A stretch of 5,624 nucleotides of DNA from a bacterium UBA3734 (GTDB taxonomy: Bacteria > Bacteroidota > Bacteroidia > Bacteroidales > Bacteroidaceae), in contig DFHC01000119.1 of the NCBI GenBank assembly GCA_002372575.1, forward strand, positions 2,023 to 7,646, written 5' to 3'. Within the stretch, counting starts at the first letter, position 1. Every line of letters begins with the position of its first letter. The notes under the pieces are model-generated. The model worked only from the letters and a program-made list of their open reading frames with translations, made no database searches and was not told the DNA's origin. Below, in pieces: positions 1-5,624 of the stretch. A program made the position numbers and the translations under genes.

Positions 1-2498
1 TCTTGGAAGTAGATGCGCTTCACACGATTGCTGACCGCTGTGAGCACCTCGTAAGGGATGGTGCCGGTGATGTCGCTGAGTGTAGTAACTGGCAGATTGA
101 CACCGAAGATTTCGACGGAGTCGCCTTCCTTGCAGTCGATACCCGTGACATCGATCATCGCCACATCCATGCAGATGTTGCCCACGTAGTCGGCGCGTTG
201 TCCGTTCACGATGCAGTAGCCGCGACGGTTGCCGAGTTGACGGAAAAGGCCGTCGGCATAGCCGATGGGGATGGCTCCAATCACACTGTCGCGCTCGAGG
301 ATGGTCTTGCGGCTGTAGCCCACCGAGTCGCCCGCAGGCACGCGCCGAAGCTGCAGAATCGTGGTTTTTAAAGAACTGACCGTTGAAAGCGATGCCTCGC
401 CAAATGGATTCACGCCATAAAGCCCGATGCCGAGCCGGCACATGTCCAACTGTCGCTCGGGGAAATGCTCGATGCCGGCAGAATTGGCAATATGGCGAAG
501 GATTTTGTGGTCGAAAGCGGCCTGCAGACGGCTGCTGGCCTCGTCGAAACGCTGGAACTGGAGCGCCGAAAATTCGTCGAACGAATCGCTGTCGGCACCG
601 ACGAAATGGCTGAAAACCGAGCGTGGCATGACGGCCATCTGGCGTTTCAGGCGCTGCACGAGCAAGTCGATTTCACTCGTATCGAAGCCCAAGCGGTGCA
701 TTCCCGTGTCGATTTTGATGTGGACAGGCCAACCCGTGATGCCTTCGCGCTCGGCGGCTGCCACGAGGGCTTCGAGCAGGCGGAACGAGTAGATTTCCGG
801 CTCGAGATAATAGTCGAAAAGCGTCTTAAACGACGACATTTCGGGGTTCATCACCATGATATTGGCCGTGATGCCGGCCTTGCGCAGCGTCACGCCCTCG
901 TCGGCCACGGCCACGGCGAGGTAATCGACGCGATGATCTTGCAGCGTCTTGGCAATTTCAACGGCTCCGGCGCCGTAGGCATCGGCCTTGATCATGCAGA
1001 CGAGCCTCGTCGAGGGCTTCATCTGCGAGCGATAGTGATTGAGGTTATTGACCACGGCTCCAAGGTTCACTTCGAGCGTCGTTTCGTGCACCTTCTCGAC
1101 GAGCAAATCGGTGATTTTTTCAAATCCAAACTGCCGTGCGCCTTTCAACAAGACGACTTCGTGACCTAATTTCCGAAAAACGTCGCTGCCGAGGAATTCA
1201 TCGGTGGTTTGGAAGAAATATTTTTCTGAAAGGTCGAAGGCATTCTCGTTTCGACAAAGCTCCGGACCAATGCCAATCAATTTCCCCACCCCACGCTTTT
1301 TCACCAGCTCAGAAACGTCGGCATAAAGCTGATTCGGCGAAAGTCCACTTTGCTGTATATCACTCAAAATCAGCGTCTTATACTTGTTTTCCCGCCAGTC
1401 TTTTTCTTGGTTTTCGTTGCTGGAAGAAACACGTCGCTGCATGAAATCAAGGGCAATGTCGAGCGAATTATAGTCCAGATTATACGAGTCGTTGATGAGC
1501 ACGCAGCCATTCCGGCCTTCCTTCACTTCGAGGCGCATGGCCACGGGTTCCAGCTGCGGCATCCGCTCGGAAAGCTGCTTCGGCGACAAGCCCAGATGCA
1601 GGGCGACGGTCGCACAAATAATCGCGTTGGCAATCGAGGCATCATCCACGAAAGGAATCATAAACGATTGATTTTCAGCACCTTTAAACCGATAATTCAC
1701 CATCGTCTCGGCGGCCATTTTCTGAATCGAATCGACATACATCGCCACATCTTTTCGCTTCTGCGACCAGGCCAACGGCTCACCTTTCAGTCCGAGCGCA
1801 GCCACCTCACGACTGACCGTTTCGTCGTCGGCGCAATAGACAATCGTCTCGGCATCGCTGAAAAGCACCAGTTTCTCGCGACATTTCTCACCAATCGACG
1901 AGAAATTCTCTTGATGAGCCGCACCCAGATTCGTCAGAATCGCAATCGTAGGGCGAATGATGTTGCGCAGGGCCTGCATCTCGCCTTTCTGACTGATTCC
2001 AGCCTCAAAAACACCGATTTCCGACTGTTCGTTGAGCAGCCAAACCGACAATGGCACGCCAATTTGCGAGTTGTAGCTGCGCGGCGAGCGCGTAATCGTC
2101 CGCGCTCCTCGCTCCTCCAACAACTGGCTGAGCCATTCTTTCACCATCGTTTTCCCGTTCGAGCCGGTGATGCCCACCACGGGAATGTTGAAAGCTGCCC
2201 GATGACAGGCTGCCAACTGCTGCAAAGCCTTCAACGTATCGGCCACGACGAGGAAATTCGCATCGTCGAACAGCTCCGAAGGCTGCCGACTGACCACGAA
2301 ATTCCGCACACCGCGCCGATAAAGTTCCGCAACGTATTGGTGGCCGTCGTTTCGCTCCGTTTTCAGGGCAAAAAACAGCGTTTCCTCAGGAAAACACAGC
2401 GAGCGACTGTCGGTCAGCAGGAAACTGATGGAGGAATCGTGGATTCCATAACGCTTTGCGTCCGTCAGCTTGGCGATGGTCTGGATATCGTATTTCAT
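1..2498 (-). CDS. murF-alr: Bifunctional MurF / alanine racemase fusion (UDP-MurNAc-tripeptide:D-Ala-D-Ala ligase + Alr), last codons off the left edge
   Basis: This cytoplasmic peptidoglycan-precursor enzyme has two activities. The MurF half (residues about 1-455) ligates D-Ala-D-Ala to UDP-MurNAc-tripeptide using ATP. The Alr half (about 474 to the end) is a PLP enzyme that interconverts L- and D-alanine. Seen in MurF: the P-loop GITGSNGKT at 109-117, EAGIS at 165-169, GAAHQENF at 192-199, NDSYN at 336-340 and VLLKGAR near 449-455. Seen in Alr: MIKADAYG with the PLP lysine K504, HIKIDTGMHRLGF, HIANSAGI, IGYADG with the catalytic tyrosine Y747, and CMD at 776-778. I translated the frame from the start to the left edge and saw no stop. 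It ends in SNRVKRIYFQ plus a partial GA codon, so the stop should lie just outside, giving about 833 residues, the usual size of this Bacteroidetes fusion. The ATG at 2498 begins MKYDIQTIAKLTD, a normal MurF N-terminus. Residues about 354-372 form a polar stretch (RVSSSNENQEKDWRENKYK) that looks like a small species-specific loop. It lies 27 bases after fkp and is probably co-transcribed with it. Confidence 0.95.
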   Translation of the reverse strand, partial: MKYDIQTIAKLTDAKRYGIHDSSISFLLTDSRSLCFPEETLFFALKTERNDGHQYVAELYRRGVRNFVVSRQPSELFDDANFLVVADTLKALQQLAACHRAAFNIPVVGITGSNGKTMVKEWLSQLLEERGARTITRSPRSYNSQIGVPLSVWLLNEQSEIGVFEAGISQKGEMQALRNIIRPTIAILTNLGAAHQENFSSIGEKCREKLVLFSDAETIVYCADDETVSREVAALGLKGEPLAWSQKRKDVAMYVDSIQKMAAETMVNYRFKGAENQSFMIPFVDDASIANAIICATVALHLGLSPKQLSERMPQLEPVAMRLEVKEGRNGCVLINDSYNLDYNSLDIALDFMQRRVSSSNENQEKDWRENKYKTLILSDIQQSGLSPNQLYADVSELVKKRGVGKLIGIGPELCRNENAFDLSEKYFFQTTDEFLGSDVFRKLGHEVVLLKGARQFGFEKITDLLVEKVHETTLEVNLGAVVNNLNHYRSQMKPSTRLVCMIKADAYGAGAVEIAKTLQDHRVDYLAVAVADEGVTLRKAGITANIMVMNPEMSSFKTLFDYYLEPEIYSFRLLEALVAAAEREGITGWPVHIKIDTGMHRLGFDTSEIDLLVQRLKRQMAVMPRSVFSHFVGADSDSFDEFSALQFQRFDEASSRLQAAFDHKILRHIANSAGIEHFPERQLDMCRLGIGLYGVNPFGEASLSTVSSLKTTILQLRRVPAGDSVGYSRKTILERDSVIGAIPIGYADGLFRQLGNRRGYCIVNGQRADYVGNICMDVAMIDVTGIDCKEGDSVEIFGVNLPVTTLSDITGTIPYEVLTAVSNRVKRIYFQ

Positions 2499-2525
2499 CT
2501 ATTGTGTCTTTTTTTAAGGTAAACA
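2499..2525 (-). promoter_or_regulatory. fkp to murF-alr gap, A-rich SD-less leader
   Basis: The 27 bases between the fkp stop and the murF-alr ATG hold an A-run (complement of 2509-2515) in the message and no Shine-Dalgarno-like purine core. This is usual for Bacteroidetes translation starts. I see no promoter-like TAnnTTTG and no hairpin, so the gap supports read-through from fkp. The seven Ts are on the plus strand and therefore cannot be the U-tract of a terminator for these minus-strand genes. Confidence 0.4.
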
Positions 2526-5336
2526 TCAACTGCGGCTCACTTGTAAACCACTGAGGCTCAACGTCATATCCACGAAGCGGGCATTGTCGTTGGGAGTGTT
2601 TTGCTGCAGTTTTTGGCGAATGCGGGCAGCGGCCTCGGGGTCTTTCGCCACCATGTAGAGGAATCCGCCGCCGCCTGCACCCGGCAATTTGTAGCCAAGG
2701 CAGAGGTCGTCGATGAGGGCGGTAATTCGGGCCACTTCGGGCGGATTCGTGCCGCTGTCAAGCAGTTGGTTTTGCTGCCATGTTTTGCGGACGAGGCGCC
2801 CCATCTCCTCGAAATTCTCGCGTTGCAGGGCTTCGTACATCTGCATCGCATGCTGTTTCATCAGGCGGAGTTGCGCGAGTTCGTCGTGCTGGTTTAGGAA
2901 CATTCGTCGCACGATTTGCGCCAGAATCTGCTTGGCCGTGCGCGTGATGCCCGTATAGTAGAGCAGGTGGCAGGCCTGGTGGTCGGGTTGGGAGAACAGA
3001 TGCGTGGGCAACCAGCGCACCACGGGCTGCTGATGGATTCCACGCTCCGTTTCAAGGAGTTTCACGCCCGCGAGCAAGCCGCCGAACTGGTCTTGCCAGC
3101 CGCCGCCTGTGGTGAGTAGCTGTTCGAGGATGAGCGTGCGACGGCCAATCTCGTTTTTGTCCCACGAGAGGCTGCAGAAGTCGCTCAGCGCACCCAGAAC
3201 CGTGCCTGCGAGGATGGAGCTGGTGCCGAGTCCGCTACCGGCCGGAATGGCCGAAAGCATGGTGAGTTCGATGCCTGCACCGAAGTTTTTCAGCTGGTCA
3301 GCAAGCGTGGCGTGGCGTTCGGCAGAGAACTGCGGCAGGAAGCCAGCCAATGCGAGCGCGGCTTTCGGAATGGAGAACGGACTGCCCACTTTCCGGTAGT
3401 CGGCAAGTTGTTCGTAGGTTTCAATGATTTCCGAGGCTCCGAGGTCGATGCTTCGCAGAATGATGTGCGGCTCGCGACAGGGCTTTACGTAGGTCTGCAG
3501 CGGCTGCTGTCCGTTGAGTTCAATGGCCATATTGACAACGCGACCGCCTTCCATCAGGCAGTAGGGCGGCGTGTCGGTCCATCCGCCGGCGAGGTCGATG
3601 CGCACGGGACTGCGTCCCCACACAATCTGGTCGCTCTGCACGGAAAGTCGCGGACTCTGCTTTTCGCGTATGGCCTCGGCAGTAATCGCCTCGCTCAGAA
3701 GCTCGAAAGAAGTCCTCTCCCGACTCCCGGCTCCCGGCTCCTCAGCTCCTGAACTCCCGAACTCCCGAACTCCTAAGCGAAACATCGCATCGCTCATTCG
3801 AATGAGCAGCGGTTCTGTTTCGGGAAGCGGATTCGGCATTGGCAGACCGCCTTCGGCAAATTCGCGAGCGGCTTCCTCGAGGTCAATCTGATAGAAAACG
3901 CTATGCTGATGGTTTGCGGCGAGCGCAGACCAGTTTTTCATGCGGAATTCGCGTCGTTGAGCGAACAATCGGCGCAGGTTGGCTTGCGTAGAGATGTCAT
4001 CGGCACTCAATTTTCGGCTCTTTTCAAAGATTTCTTTGCCTTTTTCGCGAAGATTTTCGTCCATCAACTCCTCGTTTATCATCCAACGCAAGACGATTCC
4101 CATTTCATCGATGTTTTCGACAACGGGAAAGCGCTTTTCAAACTGCTGTTCGCCGGCGAAAGAATCGTCGATGTGGTAAGGCCTGACGACCCATCCACTC
4201 TCGCCGATGGGCACAACATCTACGCACTGCCCTTCTTCAAGCGTAAGCGTCCAGCGATTTTCGGGAACGCCCGTAATCACGTGGTTGCGCGAAAGCGTCC
4301 AGCCCTCGCTCACGCAGCTGTTTTCCACCCAAACATTCTGGTTTTCAGGCGTGAAAGAAGGCGTTTTTTCGGCGTTTTGCTGAAAAATCGAAGGATGCGG
4401 CTTTCGGGCGTGGTGCAAAATCTCGCGTTGGTCGTTGACGAGGTTTTGAATCGACAACATCGAGGAAATCAGCTCGCGCGAGGTGCCGAAATGGTAAAAT
4501 TCACCGCCCGGAAGGGGCAGAATGGCCACTTTGAGCTGCGAAAGTTCGTCGTCGAGGAGGGTTGGCTCGCTTCCCAGACTGCACCCGAACTCGCTGTAGA
4601 GGTCGTATTTCTTTAATTGATAATTGACAGTTGACAGTTGACAGTTTTCTTCCGACGATGGACTGCTGCGTTTGATGAGCAGTTCCACCGCCCTGTCGCT
4701 CAGCATCCACACACCGATGTCGGTCAAATAGAGGTGGTCGCGAAGCAGTTCGTTCAATTCCTGCACCGACGGTTTTTGCAGCATACACTTCAGTTCGTCG
4801 GGACGCTCACGCGACATCACGAAAACGCCGTGGTGCGTGGCCGTTTCGGCATTGAGCCACAGGCCGTAGCACACCACGTCGGCATCGGGAATCGGCTGCA
4901 AGGGCTCGGTGGCGCGGATATAGACATCGCCGCTCACCACCATCGTGTGCAGGCCTTCGGGCGCAACCTCGAGCATCTGCTCGTAGAGCGGAAGTTGCAG
5001 CGAGAGCAAATCTTGTGAAAGTCGCTGACCGCGCTCCCAGCGGAACACGGGAATGGGTGTCAGAACCTTTCCCGACGGGGCGTAGGCCGGCAGTCGGCGG
5101 CTCTGTCCGCCAGCGTGAAGCAGCACGCGCTTCTCGCTCGACAACCATGTCTGAAACGACGATTCCCCGCGCTTTTCATCGAGAAAGGCCTGCTGCAACA
5201 GCCACGCCGTTCCCCCACCCGACCCGAGCTTCTGGCCGACAGGGTCGTTCGTACAAAACCATTCCTCACGCGAATAGCCCGTGATGTCGTGGAAGCACGA
5301 CACGAGATTGGGCGGTAGCGACAGCAGTTTCTTCAT
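2526..5336 (-). CDS. fkp: Bifunctional L-fucokinase / GDP-L-fucose pyrophosphorylase (Fkp)
   Basis: This cytoplasmic salvage enzyme phosphorylates L-fucose with ATP and then joins fucose-1-phosphate to GTP, giving GDP-fucose for fucosylation of capsule and glycoproteins. Seen in the N-terminal pyrophosphorylase half (about 1-430): LGSGGGTA at 37-44, the nucleotide-binding signature LHAGGQSRRLPAYAPSGK at 73-90, and VVSGDVYI at 133-140 with a likely metal-binding Asp. Seen in the C-terminal GHMP kinase half (about 570-936): VWGRSPVRIDLAGGWTDTPP from 572, the ATP loop PAGSGLGTSS at 698-707, and KLPGAGGGGF at 883-892. At 936 residues it is close to Bacteroides fragilis Fkp (about 950), so it is full length. 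The start MKKLLSLPPNLVSCF resembles the family N-terminus as I recall it. Oddities are two low-complexity segments encoded by tandem repeats: residues 231-242 (NCQLSTVNYQLK) inside the first domain and 522-539 (GVREFGSSGAEEPGAGSR) in the interdomain linker. The catalytic motifs are intact on both sides, so it is probably functional. Confidence 0.95.
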   Translation of the reverse strand: MKKLLSLPPNLVSCFHDITGYSREEWFCTNDPVGQKLGSGGGTAWLLQQAFLDEKRGESSFQTWLSSEKRVLLHAGGQSRRLPAYAPSGKVLTPIPVFRWERGQRLSQDLLSLQLPLYEQMLEVAPEGLHTMVVSGDVYIRATEPLQPIPDADVVCYGLWLNAETATHHGVFVMSRERPDELKCMLQKPSVQELNELLRDHLYLTDIGVWMLSDRAVELLIKRSSPSSEENCQLSTVNYQLKKYDLYSEFGCSLGSEPTLLDDELSQLKVAILPLPGGEFYHFGTSRELISSMLSIQNLVNDQREILHHARKPHPSIFQQNAEKTPSFTPENQNVWVENSCVSEGWTLSRNHVITGVPENRWTLTLEEGQCVDVVPIGESGWVVRPYHIDDSFAGEQQFEKRFPVVENIDEMGIVLRWMINEELMDENLREKGKEIFEKSRKLSADDISTQANLRRLFAQRREFRMKNWSALAANHQHSVFYQIDLEEAAREFAEGGLPMPNPLPETEPLLIRMSDAMFRLGVREFGSSGAEEPGAGSRERTSFELLSEAITAEAIREKQSPRLSVQSDQIVWGRSPVRIDLAGGWTDTPPYCLMEGGRVVNMAIELNGQQPLQTYVKPCREPHIILRSIDLGASEIIETYEQLADYRKVGSPFSIPKAALALAGFLPQFSAERHATLADQLKNFGAGIELTMLSAIPAGSGLGTSSILAGTVLGALSDFCSLSWDKNEIGRRTLILEQLLTTGGGWQDQFGGLLAGVKLLETERGIHQQPVVRWLPTHLFSQPDHQACHLLYYTGITRTAKQILAQIVRRMFLNQHDELAQLRLMKQHAMQMYEALQRENFEEMGRLVRKTWQQNQLLDSGTNPPEVARITALIDDLCLGYKLPGAGGGGFLYMVAKDPEAAARIRQKLQQNTPNDNARFVDMTLSLSGLQVSRS
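3721..3774 (-). repeat. Degenerate 7/8-base tandem repeat inside fkp (GGGAGTTC/AGGAGTTC type)
   Basis: Read on the plus strand, seven consecutive units end in CTCCC or CTCCT: CGACTCCC, GGCTCCC, GGCTCCT, CAGCTCCT, GAACTCCC, GAACTCCC, GAACTCCT. Five are 8-mers and two are 7-mers, for a total of 54 bases (18 codons), so the fkp frame is kept. It encodes residues 522-539, rich in G, E, S and R, in the linker between the pyrophosphorylase and kinase domains. The message strand carries several GGG tracts. The sequence resembles short intergenic repeats more than conserved coding sequence. Confidence 0.8.
4614..4648 (-). repeat. 7-base tandem repeat inside fkp (TAATTGA x2, CAGTTGA x2, CAGTT)
   Basis: On the plus strand, TAATTGA occurs twice and is followed directly by CAGTTGA twice and then CAGTT. 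That is four full heptamers plus a partial one with an exact 7-base period. In fkp it encodes about residues 231-242, NCQLSTVNYQLK, between a normal-looking VWMLSDRAVELLIKR and YDLYSEFG. AT-rich tandem heptamers of this kind are familiar from non-coding DNA of Bacteroidetes and some other phyla, where they give spurious QLSTVNCQLS-type peptides. It is therefore probably an insertion or expansion tolerated in the gene. Confidence 0.85.
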
Positions 5337-5383
5337 ATTTTTCTTTTTAGGAGTTCTGGAGTTTCAGGAGTTCAGACAAAACC
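5337..5383 (-). promoter_or_regulatory. Spacer and A-rich leader upstream of fkp
   Basis: The 47 bases between the YfhO-like stop and the fkp ATG contain the GGAGTTC repeat. In the message sense they then hold an A-rich stretch, CTAAAAAGAAAAAT, directly before the ATG. No Shine-Dalgarno core is present, as expected for this phylum. I looked for the Bacteroidetes TAnnTTTG element and did not find a convincing match, and there is no stem-loop followed by a U-run. Whether fkp has its own promoter cannot be decided here. Confidence 0.35.
5349..5373. repeat. Short imperfect GGAGTTC repeat in the yfhO-like/fkp gap
   Basis: On the plus strand, AGGAGTTC, TGGAGTTTC and AGGAGTTC follow each other directly: two identical 8-mers around a degenerate 9-mer. 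The unit is the same as in the repeat inside fkp at 3751-3774 but in opposite orientation (AGGAGTTC here, GAACTCCT there, both read on the plus strand). It lies 13 bases upstream of the fkp ATG, so it would be in the fkp leader or the spacer of a shared transcript. Confidence 0.7.
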
Positions 5384-5624
5384 TTATAACTTCACGACAC
5401 TACGGCCTTTAAACCTATACGCCACCGCCCCGACAATCGCCAAGAGCAGAAGCAGCGAGGCGACGTAGGCGATGGTTTCCGTGCGCTGGATGGAACGCGG
5501 CTTGAAGGTGAGCACCACTTCGTGCTCGCCTGCCGAAACATTGAGGGCGCGCAACACGTAGTTCACGCGACCCAGCTCGGCTTCCTTGCCATCGACCGTG
5601 GCCGTCCAGCCCGGATAGTAAATC
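5384..5624 (-). CDS. YfhO-family membrane protein, C-terminal 79 residues (5' part beyond the right edge)
   Basis: The frame is open from the right edge to the TAA at 5384. The visible residues begin IYYPGWTATVDGKEAELG and continue VNYVLRALNVSAGEHEVVL and then TFKPRS. This is the usual end of Bacteroidetes YfhO-family proteins: a short extracytoplasmic beta-rich module with YYPGW and an AGEH-type turn. A last hydrophobic helix follows at about fragment residues 50-69 (TIAYVASLLLLLAIVGAVAY), then a short basic tail RFKGRSVVKL. The GTG at 5566 could be mistaken for a start, but it sits within the conserved module, so the gene continues outside. Family members are large polytopic membrane proteins; in Firmicutes YfhO is linked to lipoteichoic acid glycosylation, while the role in Bacteroidetes is not established. 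The family call is by motif resemblance only. Confidence 0.75.
   Translation of the reverse strand, partial: IYYPGWTATVDGKEAELGRVNYVLRALNVSAGEHEVVLTFKPRSIQRTETIAYVASLLLLLAIVGAVAYRFKGRSVVKL

Noticed and set aside
465..1169. 234-codon plus-strand ORF opposite the Alr half
   Set aside because: The minus strand here encodes unmistakable alanine racemase motifs, including the PLP lysine region. The plus-strand product has no family features.
2101..2117. GCTCCTCGCTCCTCC in murF as another copy of the GGAGTTC-type repeat
   Set aside because: Only two short look-alike units are present. It encodes LLEERGAR directly before the conserved SPRSYNSQ region, so ordinary coding is sufficient.
2509..2515. 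T7 run between fkp and murF-alr as a terminator
   Set aside because: The Ts are on the plus strand, so the minus-strand message has an A-run. No stem-loop precedes it in either direction.
1350..2522. 390-codon plus-strand ORF opposite murF-alr
   Set aside because: It lies wholly opposite conserved MurF sequence with its P-loop and other motifs. Its translation is rich in R, H and Q with no recognisable domain. It is a shadow of the codon usage on the real strand.
3903..4616. 237-codon plus-strand ORF opposite fkp
   Set aside because: It overlaps the Fkp frame entirely, has no recognisable motif and ends in the heptamer repeat.
4501..4788. Minus-strand 95-codon ORF in another frame over the heptamer repeat
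   Set aside because: It is an alternative frame of fkp. Its KLSTVNCQLSI segment is just the repeat read in a second frame, typical of spurious calls over such arrays.
5384..5566. A separate 60-residue single-pass membrane protein starting at GTG 5566
   Set aside because: The frame stays open to the right edge, and the upstream codons IYYPGWTATVDGK continue the same module, so this is the tail of a larger YfhO-like protein.

Overview
The window reads as chromosomal DNA from a member of the Bacteroidales, most likely Prevotellaceae or a close relative. The evidence is the set of genes. There is a fused MurF-alanine racemase, a bifunctional fucokinase/GDP-fucose pyrophosphorylase of the Bacteroides Fkp type, and the C-terminus of a YfhO-family membrane protein. 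The genes also lack Shine-Dalgarno sequences and have A-rich leaders, which is usual in this phylum. The genus is inferred from general resemblance and is not proven.

All three genes lie on the minus strand, so transcription runs from the right edge to the left. From right to left: (1) 5624-5384 is the last 79 codons of a YfhO-like membrane protein. (2) A 47-base gap follows, carrying a short imperfect tandem repeat. (3) 5336-2526 is a complete 936-codon fkp gene. (4) A 27-base gap follows. (5) 2498 to the left edge is a murF-alr fusion of 832 visible codons that is complete except for its last one or two codons. The small gaps, shared strand and absence of a visible terminator suggest co-transcription of fkp and murF-alr, possibly together with the YfhO-like gene. 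The minus-strand frame of murF-alr is open to the window edge; I translated nearly all of it codon by codon.

Together the genes serve cell-surface glycan metabolism. Fkp salvages free L-fucose to GDP-fucose for capsule and glycoprotein fucosylation. MurF-Alr makes D-alanine and attaches D-Ala-D-Ala to the UDP-MurNAc-tripeptide. YfhO-like proteins are polytopic membrane proteins connected with glycan or lipid-linked sugar processes, but their role in this phylum is not settled.

The most unusual feature is a set of short tandem repeats of an intergenic-looking kind. Two of them sit inside the fkp reading frame: a 7-base tandem within the pyrophosphorylase half, and a 54-base run of degenerate 7/8-base units in the linker before the kinase half. 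A relative of the second lies in inverted orientation just upstream of fkp. I see no CRISPR, insertion sequence, RNA gene or defence system, and nothing that amounts to a new multi-gene system.
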